A stretch of 64,000 nt of DNA from Branchiostoma belcheri. Lineage: Eukaryota > Chordata > Leptocardii > Amphioxiformes > Branchiostomatidae. The notes beneath the pieces are model-generated. The model was not told where the DNA came from. It saw only the letters and a program-made list of their open reading frames with translations, and did not search any database. The stretch is from assembly GCF_001625305.1 (NCBI RefSeq), contig NW_017804032.1, positions 1,792,941 through 1,856,940 of the forward strand. The letters are read 5' to 3'. A program made the translations under genes and the position numbers. Shown one piece after another: positions 15,055 through 27,100 of the stretch (positions are counted from its first letter, which is position 1; each line of letters opens with the position of its first letter).

Positions 15055-16896
15055 CACTGACAATGCCACCTGAACTGCTTTTGCATTTGTCTACAATCCT
15101 CTGGTGATATTCCATGGCAGACTTTCTATGAAAATATATTAATTACATTTGTATATTCTATCAGCTGTGACAGTCATAATCTGAATGTGCTGGATGAAAA
15201 TAAGAGGACAGAATGTTTGATTCATTGACATGTAAAATAATGTAAATTTGACTACTAGTATCCCAGATCCCTTCAGCCAGGTCACTTCTTGTACAATCTG
15301 TGTCATTAAGTCTCAAAAGACTATGACTTGACTCTACAACAACAGAATGGTGCAGTTCCTTTTTCTCTTGTTCTTGTACAGGTCAGCTAGGTTAATCCAT
15401 CTTCTGATAAATATCTCAAGTTTAAGCAGTTCTTACTATTGTGCGAGTACTGTAATATACGGATTGGGAATTTGATTATGTATTTGTAGCTATCATTCCA
15501 TACTTTCGACTATCTTTCTTCAAATTAACACGTTCCTATTTGTGGCAAAAATGTACTGGTAATTTCCTTGTTTTTCACAGAAGGTATACTACATATTGTA
15601 CAGTCAGAACTGTCCAAAAGACCACTCGGGACCAACAAAATCTGGTCTATTTGAACAAGTGGTCACCATAGACAGGATTCTTGTGAGAATGGGAAAATTA
15701 TAAACCAAAAAGTGGTCACATTGGCCAAGTGGTCCTTATGTACATGCAGAGGTGGTCACTTCTATAGCTTTGATTCCACAATGTATATTGTTATCACTTA
15801 CATGTAACCCTGCTTTTTTAAATGTTGAACATGTATAGAAAAATGCACGTTACACAAGAACATGAACAGAGACAGTTCATATTTACCTAAGTGCATATAT
15901 CAGCTCTCCAGTATGTATTTCTGTAATAAAGTTCACACATTTTTTATCTTATCATTGCAGCAGTAACTTTTTATTTCAACACCAAGAAGTATTTTGATGC
16001 CAGGTATTTGTCTTTTCAACAACTGTCATTTGCTAAAATCTTAAATGACTGGTGTCTGTATAACAGTTTTGCAATACATTGAGAAGATTTAAACGAGGGC
16101 TTGGATTGGAGTCTGTAACCCCACGGAATGAATAAATAGTGCTAAAACTGAACAAAACATTTGTATCCTAAACATTTGGATGAAAACTGGTTTATGTATT
16201 ATCATAGGAATGATGACATCACACAAATTGTGAACACGACACATTGCACTAACAGACAGGTCTTACAAAAACAAGAAGTTGAATTGAGAAAGCCAGTCAT
16301 CTCGGAAAATTTAACACAAGTTTATATGGGTATACAACTTTGTTTTGCAGCTTGCTTGCTTTGGCTGCTATGACCTTTTCATCTGAAGTTCTAAAATGCC
16401 GGTTTACAACTGACTCACATACAGTGTCAACAACAACAAACTCCCTAACCAATGAATAGCATTTTCGATAACTCTGAAAATCTCTCACATATTTTTTGGC
16501 CCTTTTTAACAAATATTTTCAACCATTTTGTTCTTAAATAATGTGAGTAAATGTTCTTCATTTACAGTAGAATAGTGCACATTATCACACATAAAATGAA
16601 TGACATGATTGTTCCCTGTCATCAAATCTCAGACCTCACAATATAATAAGTTTATACAATATTCCATGCAACTCTTTAAAAGTGTAATCAGGTCCTTGGG
16701 TAGTGGTCGCATTTCAAATAAGGCACATTTACAACATTACTTCACAAACATTAAGAATAACTTACAAAATGCACTAAGCTCTACTACACAATATATTTCT
16801 AATATACTGAGGTCACATGCTACTAGTATGTTTACAACATATATAAGAGGTAGAGCATCACAAAATGTCACATTCTACAAGACCTAGACACATTTA
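15055..16896. other. Intergenic between NKAP and the transporter
   Basis: No gene recognised. A short cluster of AGTGGTCAC-type repeats is at 15600-15775, and AATAAA hexamers at 15925 and 16131 could end NKAP transcripts. The rest is AT-rich. Confidence 0.5.
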
Positions 16897-17255
16897 TTAA
16901 AGGCATCCAAACGCAATTTCAGACTGGCAATACAAAAAATGTTTTGGATGAGGAAATCTGTCTGGTATTGACATTTTCTTCAATCTATATCTTAGCACAT
17001 TTTATTTTACATAGTACTTGAAGCATTTGAAATAGCCCCCACACAAGCTATGTGAGGAGTCCCTTCAATTTTTGATACCACCAATAAATAGCTAGAACAA
17101 ACCACTTTCAGTGATATTACATTTTTGCCTGACAGATATAAATATGCTATGGTATAGGGTTGATTTCACTTGCATGACTACGTTTAAAAAATGACCAGAA
17201 AATTGACTTTGAAAATCCATTTTTACTGCCCTGATATCACTTTGAGTGCCTTTAA
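16897..17255. mobile_element. piggyBac-like MITE with TTAA duplication
   Basis: TTAA at both borders (16897-16900 and 17252-17255), with AGGCATCC at the left and GAGTGCCT at the right as short inverted termini. TTAA duplication is the piggyBac signature. It aligns with 3471-3890. No coding potential. Confidence 0.65.
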
Positions 17256-17598
17256 GAAGTAAGGAACATTAAGCTAAAAGGATTTCAAGATCTTTCACTG
17301 CACTTTTGAACAAATAATAATCAAAGAATCTGCATATAATGACACTGTACTTATACATAAGGTACTGGCTACTGACAAAGCTCTTACATTTAGTATTGTC
17401 TGACAAAATAGACCAGCTTGTTTCAAAAGAGTATTGCACATTAACAATGGCGTTATCCAAAATGATGTAATTCTCCACACAGACTGATACATTCTATGCA
17501 ACATTAAACTGTTCCCTAATATACAGCTATTGGAATAGAATTCTAAAACATTATCCCTATATACATGTATGCCTTGCAAAGTTACACCATCAACTTTC

Positions 17599-18065
17599 CA
17601 AGAAATCAGGGATTTCAGACTTCCAGGACGTGTTTCAAGTTTTTGTGAATGTATTGAAACTGTGGAGATGGTGGTACAATGTAATTTCACTGGATTTTAC
17701 ACCACTGAATTCCTACACATACTGTACTGTGGCCAACATGTCAGCAAAACGTACTAGGCCTGTGCTAAACCCTGATTTTTCATGATTTTCACTGGATGTT
17801 TGGCCAACGTTGCATCAGAATTGTGCCTGTTGCAGACGGTATCTTTATCAACATAACACTTGGAAACGAATAAGACCTTATATGAGACTTTCTACTGAAG
17901 TGCTATGCACAATACATTATGGTTTTCATGCAGGTCCAGTACATTCTGCCAATGACTTCATGTGGCCTGGCATTCTCCTGTAATGTAGCCTGATGCAATG
18001 TTTGGAACCCAAACATACAAACTCCTCCTACATCAGCACCACCCAAAACAATACTTCCCGGAAGA
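17599..18065. repeat. Dispersed repeat, GAGATTTCAGACTTC / AATACTTCC ends
   Basis: It starts AAGAAATCAGGGATTTCAG and ends CAATACTTCCCGG. Relatives with the same end pair are at 33858-34250, 57950-58170 and 59485-59850; lone ends occur near 20320, 24836, 35690, 37573 and 48640. The family looks like a ~220-470 bp MITE group. This copy abuts the 3' end of the transporter gene. Confidence 0.6.
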
Positions 18066-18145
18066 AATTATCTAGTATGTAGTCAAAGAGCTGGTTGTTT
18101 CTGACCCCACATGGCTACATTATGTTCTACACACTCCTGTTCCGC

Positions 18146-21100
18146 CTATGCGGCTGTTTCGTATATGGAGTCTACGATGTCATAGCCGACAGCAAAGGTG
18201 AAGTAGAGCGCCACCAGCCAGTGGAGGTGGTACAGCAGCCAGGGAGTCTCCAGCGGAATGTCCAGGGTGCTGGAACACAGAACACAGGCACAGAAGATCA
18301 AGTTTAGACTTTGATGTAGGGGGAGGACCTGAGTAAGTATTAATAAATTTCTTTGACAAAAAAGGAAATGTACACTTAGGATACATTTGGATCCATTCCA
18401 TCTACATATAGGGTTTGAAATACTTGCAAACAATAATGACTAAACGAGTAACTAGAATATATATATTTTTTCCAAACGACCTACATGTACCGGTATATAC
18501 CAACTCAGGGAGCTTTGTGAGCAAATATTGCATCTCTAGAATTCCTTCAATCTGGTATAGCTACCAAACAGAATAGATTATGGTCCATAATCAAGTCAGT
18601 TTGGTCTAACTTGTACATATTGACACAAAAACAGTCCCAGTATTTTCCTCGTGTTAAAACCCTACCTGAATGTTCCAGTTCTAGCGTTGCGCACCATGAG
18701 GAAGATGAAGATTCCACACTCCAGGTTGATGAAGAGTGACGTTCCTCGGTCCAGGATCTCTACAAAACCCTGGGGAAAAACAAACAGAAGTGTAAAAATG
18801 TACATCTTCAAAATATGAATAAATTTTGCAAAATCTCTAAATCTGTTCAACATCTTATGGATGCTGTTGGGAAAATTGGGAGATACTTATTCTTACCTTT
18901 GGGTCTAACATTGCCACAGTGAAGACAATGGCAAATATGAAGAGGGAGATCAGAGACTGGCAGATACTGAAAAACACACAATTTAAAGTTTAATGCATTA
19001 TGTTATACGTGTAGATGAACAAAATGTCAGAAAAATAGTCTCATGTATCTGGATGGTACATTATGTTAGCACACTTTATGTACATTGTTGAATGTATTTT
19101 ATATTGTGAGTGGTGCAGGTAAAACTTGTCTGGTGTAGGTAATTTTCAATGCTACCTGCTGTGCAGGTATGCAGACAAAAAGGATTTCGAGATACAGATG
19201 AGATGTACATAGCTACATGTACATCTCAGAGTATACAGTTTGTTATTCCTTACCATTTGGGCGTGCAGCATTTGCAGATCCCCTCAAAGATGGGAGCATA
19301 TCTGCAGAACCCAGGCTCATTCCAGGAACCCTCCACCCAGCCAACAACTGGGAGGGGAAAGATGGAGTAACAAATCATTAAGCCTGAGGCCTGTATAAGT
19401 GGAAAAATTAATTATGGACAATAGTCTTAGTTACATCTTCAATATATTCTGTTTCTGTATCTAGATCTGTATTAGCCGGTATAACTCCCGCCTTTGGCTT
19501 CACCCACCAGGTTCATACGGTTAGGATTATCTTACACCGAACAAATTGTTGAACCATTTGCAGATCTAATATACTAAGACTTCCAAATTCATCCTTGAAG
19601 AAGTATACAAAATTGAGAAAAACATATGACTATGAGCAATCTGGAGTTACAATATAAAAAAATTACATGAGAATGCAAAGGCCTTTAACCTTTAAATCTC
19701 TGACCTGTATGGTGCATGGCTGACCCCAGGGTGAGGTAAGACACAGTAATACTGACCTGTATGGTGCATGGCTGACCCCAGGGTGAGGTAAGACAGTAAT
19801 ACTGACCTGTATGGTGCATGGCTGACCCCAGGGTGAGGTAAGACACAGTAATACTGACCTGTATGGTGCATGGCTGACCCTAGGGTGAGGTAAGACACAG
19901 TAATACTGACCTGTATGGTGCATGGCTGACCCCAGGGTCAGGTAAGACACAGTAATACTGACCTGTATGGTGCATGGCTGACCCCAGGGTCAGGTAAGAC
20001 ACAGTAATACTGATCATGATGAATAACTGCACCAGGATGGCTACCCATGAGAACTCAGGGTGCATGGTCTGGATTATCTGCCAACAAAATATAGAAAAGT
20101 TTATTTGCATGTTTGTGCCTGAAGGCTAATTGGAACTTGTACTGCAAGTATGTGGACATGGGAAGCATACATGTGGTAGAGACATATAGCAGTACTCACC
20201 TCTGTAAGAGGGAGGGTTGCAATTTCTCCATTGTCTGCAGATCTGTAGAAGCAATGAAATATAATGATGACTGTGTGTAATACCTGATTACACAATCCCT
20301 TCCATTGGTTAAAAACATTCATCAAAACCCAAAAACACTTCCTAGAGGTCTGAAATCTCTGATTTCTCATCACAGAAATAGTAAAACTCAAACAAAGCAT
20401 AGGTCCATACAAATACCTCCTAACTGCAGTAAAGAAACAGAAACTGATGTGGTATGAACCATGTGTCACGGTCATAAAAACTTGCCAAATCCATTATGCA
20501 AGGAACAATGTAATTAAGACAGAATGACAGGTGATGGAAAAGATTAAGGATAATATTAGAGAATGGACAGGCAAAACACTTTCAATAAAACTTAACAAAG
20601 ATACAGAAAAATGAGGAGAAAACTATTTGTCTTTTGTGGTGGCCCAACGGTTGAATAATTACACTAAGAGATAGACGATATGAGATATTTCATACTGTCC
20701 ACTCCTTCTCCTTCCTGTTTAGGTCTCCTCACCTCTGTAGTGACAGGTTGTGTGCACAGGCTGGGCTGACAGGAGGACTGGTTGATACAGTGGTGACGAC
20801 ACTCGCTGGGGTAACTACAGTTGGGGAGTCTGTGGCGTTCCCTACAACAGACATGGGACTGCAGGGCAGCTGGGGGACAATGTGGAGAACTGCCCAGCAC
20901 CTTAAAGGGAGGAAACATCTTCAGTGAATTCAAAGAGGTTGATGGGGAACAATGTGGAGAACTGGCTAGCACCTTAAAAGGAGGAAAGATCTTCAATGAA
21001 TTCAAAGAGGTTCATGGGGAACAATGTGGAGAACTGGCCAGCACCTTAAAGGGAGGAAACATCTTTACTAGAGACCAAAAGAAATGTCTGAAAGTCTTAA

Positions 21101-24100
21101 AAACATGTCCAGTTGCTTGAGTAACAGTTTTCATGTGTATAGCTGAGTTGACTTGACGATTGCCCAGTCATCCATGTTTCAGCACCAAGGACAAAACTCA
21201 CTTGTATGCTACATTTTCATGTATACAATTTGAAGAATACAACTTTTACTGGAGACCAAAGGAAATATCTGAAAGTCTTACAAACATGTCCAGTTGCTTG
21301 AGTAACAGTTTTCATGTGTAAAGCTGAGTTGACTTGACAACTGCCCAGTCATCCACATTTCAGCACCAAGGACAAAACTCAGTTGTATGTTATATCTTCC
21401 TGTACTCAGCTGTTTTACCACTGATCAGAAATAACTGTTTTTTATCATTAATACTGTGAAAATTGTGTTTCAACCCACCAGAGGATGTTGAGAACAGTAC
21501 AGGTGGAAATCCCGGCTACCACAGCTCCACGAAAGTGCTTCACCTGGCAGAAGGAAAGGTACCACAGTACTACAGCAGTCTCATGGCATGATAAAGGCAC
21601 CAAAGTACAGTACAACAGTGATTCCTACATCAGTGGTCAAAATACTTTTTTCTGTGCTCTGCAATAGTGCAGAAGAGTCAAAATTTTGTTCTGCAATTTG
21701 GAAATACTTTCTGCAAATACACAAGCCTCTATACTACAACATACTCTAACCGATAATGTCTTGTTTTACATCATATATAACTGTTAGCTTTGTAAATTTC
21801 TTGCATTACTGGACTGCAGGAGAATTTTAGGTTTATAACATGAACTATTGATTGATATGCAAATTAGTGAAGACAATTTTTTGGACGTCCAAAAGGAAAC
21901 AAAAGATAAACAAGTCAAGACAATGATAATGCAAATTAGTGAAGAAGCTCCTGTTGTTGTTGGAGCTTAAGTGTTGTCTGTTCTTGGGGCCTGAGAGTTC
22001 TAGTTTGCTAAATTGAAAACTATGGAACCTATTTTTCCTTCTGCAAAATTGCAGATTGTATAAATTTTTCTTCTGCAATCTTGAACATCTATCTGCAGAT
22101 TGCAGACTGCAGACAGGTATTTCGAACACTGTACATTAAAACAGCAGTCAAGAATCTACAGCGTAGTTTCCCATGGCTTTAACTAAAAATATAGACCTAG
22201 AAGCAATCCCATGGGAGATTCCGATATTCAGCTTTTACACAGTACTTTCGAATTTCATGTTGTTTGATTTGCAAGCGCACTAAGCCATTAGAATGCACTA
22301 AGCAAAAAAGGCTGACATTGAGGCTTGTCACTTGCTACAAAAACTCTTCCTAGTCTTTGTCCTGAACTGACCTGAGCAGTAACTGGTGATATCTTCTGAT
22401 ACAGCATGGGCATCACATTCACAACTCCTCCTGTACACAAAACATCATAGTTATCACAACAAAGGTGGCGTGGTCTTGTGGTCAGAGTTGTTTAGAATCT
22501 AAAGGTTTTGGGTTCGAATCCTGAGCAGACACCAATGCTGTGTTCTTATAAAAGAAAGCCACACCGGTATATTAAAAATCAGGTCTTACATGGTTTGTAC
22601 TTATTTACAAAACATACATACAACAAATAAAGAAAAATTACAGTGTACCTAGTGCCACTGTGCCCATGAGGAAGGGAGCTCCTATGTAGTGGAAGTCATT
22701 ACTGATGCCCTGGGACACCTCAGCTCCAACAAAGAACGTCACCACCACCTGCAGGTAAAGTAAAGTTGATGAACTATATCATTATGTGGCATTGGATGGC
22801 CAATTGTTAGGCTAGCGGACATGACATGGAGAGGTTGTGGGTTTCATACTTGGCATTCCTGGCTACATGTAGGTGTTGTGTCCTTGGGAAATGCACTTGA
22901 CACGACGTTCCTCACTCCAGTCAACACTGGTGTAAAATGGGGAGGTAAAAGGCAGTAGAAAGAGAGGGATGGGCTCTGCCTTCCAATACTGTGTGCCAGA
23001 CAGTGGATTACCAACAAACTGCCCTATGGCCTGAAAAAATGCTACAGGTCTACCTTTACCTTCAATTAATACTATTAAGATGAGCCACAAATATAACTTC
23101 TACCTTTGCAATTCCTGTCCAAAGGTGATTCCTAGGTCTCAGAACAATTGTTATATTGAAGCCAAGGTTTTTTCCAAACTGACTTCCCCTTCCCATACCT
23201 ATGGTAGCATCATGACCCCCCTCCCCATATATCTACTGTTACAGTAGCACTATGAACCTCCCTCCCCATATATGTACTGTTACAGTAGCATTATGAACCT
23301 CCCTCCCCATATTGTACATGTACCTACTGTGGCTATGAGCAGACTGCCCTTGACCAGTGTGAAGAGAGAGATGACAGGCTGCATCAGGGTTTGGGTGAAC
23401 ACGATGGCAAATGTCAGGATCCACACAAACCCTGGGATCACGTAGAAATGTCTGAAATAGAACAAAAAACATCTTAAGTGAAAAGGTATAAAAGTCCTGG
23501 CCTGACTAATCACGCTTTTAGCAATCCTTCCACCACCCCTAGAAGCTTGATGGCCAACATCTATGTCAGGAAAGTCGGGATTCATCTTAAACCCAGTTGA
23601 TCTGTGCATTCGAAGGTGCAAACATTGACCTATCATTGCCATATTGACAACTGTTTGTTACCATAAAGAGAATCCTGAGCTCTTATTGGACTGATTTTCA
23701 TAGTTACTGTGATAGACAAGCCTCTGAGTCAATGGCCCTTAACATTTGTGACTATTGACATTATTTTGAGTAATTTCAGCAGATATTTGTGGCATAATTC
23801 CTCCAAACAAGTATAACATCTTTTATGTATAATACATGTTATTACATGTAAATACTCACGGGACTCCAAACATCTGAGCATAGGCCTCACTTCCAGCCAG
23901 GGCATAGCTGATCAGGATTGAGATACTGTGGATAAGAGGGACTCAGTCAGTATACATATGGGGTACATGCAAATATATCAATTGAAAACTCTAGACATAT
24001 TTTACAATATAATTTTTTTCTTGAATTTGTCGTGTCTAGGCATTTATTTTTGATTAAATATTTTCGTCAAAATTAAAAACAATAATGCATGACATGGATT

Positions 24101-27100
24101 GCTGAACACTGAAGTAGTTATCTTGATACATTTACAATTTACATTTTATACTCTAACATGCTAAAATAGGAACAATCTCACACAACAAGATGATTGATGA
24201 AAAAAAAGACAAACATTTTCTAATCAATGGAGAACAATTTTAATTCCACTTAGAAATGATTCTACATTTCCAGTAGACACTTTCCACTAATCTGCAAGTA
24301 AACACTGAGTGACCAAAAATGGATGTGGATTTTTATTTCATGATTGGAATATGGTGCATAATGTAGGAGTATGATTTGAAATACTACAGGACATGAAAAA
24401 CATTTTCAGAAATGTATTTTTTTATCTGCAAAAGTTGTTGAACGATATGTCAAATTTTTGGTGGCTTAGTGCGGTGTAAGAAAATTTTAATTCTGCCGAT
24501 GTTATGAGAAGACTGTTCCTAGTTATGCTTAATTTCACATGGATAAGGGCAAGGCAAACAATTATGCAATGCATTATACACAAAATAAAATACAGAAACA
24601 ATGCTGGACACCACTGCAACCAAAGCAAACAATGAAGAAATAAGAGTAACTGGAAATTAGGAAAAGAAGATTTTGAAAGGGGAAAAGTCCTTGTAGCCAG
24701 CATGCCAGTCCCAAAATCAACTGCAGTATTAAAAACAAAGGAAGTTTATAATAAGAAGAATAAGATTGAGATAAACTACCGAATATCCTGGTTATCCAAG
24801 GAAGTCAAACTCATAACAATGTTGACAAGAAAAGGAGATTTCAGACTTTTGGGAAGTATTTTGGGTTTTTGTGATCTTTTGGTTCACAGGCCTCCAGGAA
24901 GTGTTTTGGCAACTGAGGAACCTGGGATTGTATGGTGTAGATGTAATTTAATCGAGTCACTTCCTGAATGCACCTGCAGGTCACCTTCAGACGACTACCT
25001 ACATTTGTATCAATCAATTGTCAAAATCACCTCCCACCCACCCAATGAAGGCCAGCAATTTGGACAGAAAGAGCAAGGGAGAAAATTTGGATCCTCAACG
25101 TCATCTAGTCTTATCATTATGTATAGATGGAAAAATGATGAGAAAAAAAGAAGATTATGAAACGTAGAACAAAACCTTGGCACCAGAAGGGAGACCTCTA
25201 GCTAGAGTTGAAACGTACAAGTGTAAGAAGACGATAATGTCAAATGCTTGCTGCACGCCACAGGACAGGAACATGGTGCCCAGCATGTGCAGGTCAGGTG
25301 ACCTGATCTCCGACCGCTTGGGCAGGATCACATGACCTGCCAGCATGCCATCTGCTGCAAAAAGAGAAAAGGTCAGGGTTCAATCTGGGGTCGTAACCTT
25401 TGACATCTACAAAGCTCAATCAATACTTCACCTTTTCTGCTGGTGTCAAAGATCTTTCAGATCAATGCCATTAGATCATCCCTGATCAATGATCATTTTG
25501 ATGTCATTGAATAAGGCCACACTGACTTGATATAGATGACATCAATGCGTGCATCAATTTATCAAATTTAAAGAAAAAGTTTGCAAACATACTGTGAATG
25601 CTACTGTAACAATGTGTATTGTTAGTTTTATTAAGCCGGTTCTATCCCCTCCCTTGGGCGGAGCCGCGGTCACCTGTTCGAACACGTGCCAGCGCACGTG
25701 CCAGCGTCGTGTTCGAACAGGTGATCTATACCGGTACCGTTCGAGGGAAGGGGCTCTAGAACCGGCCGGTTGCAGATTGAATAAACCAGTTGAGTTTAAG
25801 CGTTCACCGTGACTGGTTGTCTATCTTTACACTACAAAGTAGCTGTAAAAGGAGGAAATATATGCTGTGAAATAAAATCAAATATTGGAGGATGGTAACA
25901 AGTGGCATAAAATACCTTGTTCTTTGTGTCAAGTCATTTGTTCAACTTTCCTGACCAATTAGAGTTCATAAATAAACAAAGGTAACTTTTTGTTTGCCCA
26001 ACTTTTTTTGTTGGTAGTGTCAGTTTTGGGGTGTCATCCATATAATCAAATCAATATGGCCATACATCAAATCAATATAATCTGCAATGGGGTTACAGTC
26101 TGTTGATGACTGTTGGGATAAGGTTAATTTGGTTAAGTTTGAATACAGGTGTCAAGTGTCCATAGCAACAGTGCCTGAAAAAAAAACAAGCGTAATTTTC
26201 TGTCAGTTTGCAGACGACACACACCATATACACTTACAAGTTGAGAAAGACAACAATATCAAACATCTGTCTGGTCCCACATGGCAGGAATAGCTCTCCC
26301 AGCAAGTGCAGGTTTGGCAGTCTTATAGCTGATTGGCCGGGAAGGATCACATGACCTGCCACTAGCATGCCGTCTAGTAAATGGTAACAGAACATCAAAC
26401 AGAAAAAGTAACAGAAGAAAACAAACAGTCCTATAGCTGAGCAAAATAATTTTACTGCCAGGAAAAAAGAAGAAGCAACACCTAAAGATATTATAACTAA
26501 GGCTCATTGGCTGGGAGTATCACATGAGCATGTCTAGTAAATGGTAACAGAATATCAAAGAAACAGTTACAGATGAAAAGTGCCTAGTAACTGAGCAAAA
26601 TGACAAAGCTTTCAGGACAGAAAAAAAGCAAGCTAATAAGATGGAATAACCATCGTTGTACTACATGTAATTTCATAAATTAATTACGCTGCTATGCAAA
26701 TATTAAGTAAACAGTTATGGCATGGTCACATTGGTCGTTGGCCATCATACAATTTTGATGCCGTTGAATTTTCAAGCAGTGGGTGACAGAACCAACTGCA
26801 AACAAGGTTCTAAGTCTGACTCAGCCTTTTGTGTATTTCCGGTATACTAGCTGAATTTTGCAGGACACATGCATGACTATCCAAAGAATTCCCTCAGTTT
26901 GTGATTGTTCGGCTATCACAAAACATGTGTGACCAAGCCCTAACCGAAAACCTGTTCTATTTTTGCCAGCTTTGTGATCCTAGATCATTATAGGTTTCTT
27001 TGTTTGGCTTAAGCTGCAACTGTATTTTACAAATTGCACACTGCTCTGTGTTATTGGGCAAATTTTGCTAACTGCTTAGAATTGTTTCAAAATTGTTTTA

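Noticed and set aside
19663-20110. Several overlapping minus frames with repeated SYLTLGSAMHHT peptides
   Set aside because: Only the rightmost unit is real coding sequence (transporter exon 14); the others are intronic copies of the 52-bp repeat.
20821-21120. 99-codon plus frame with 24-residue repeats
   Set aside because: Caused by the 72-bp tandem array; opposite strand to the supported transporter exon 12.
22463-22534. A functional tRNA gene
   Set aside because: A and B boxes are present, but the cloverleaf does not close well and there is no nearby terminator; it resembles a SINE head.
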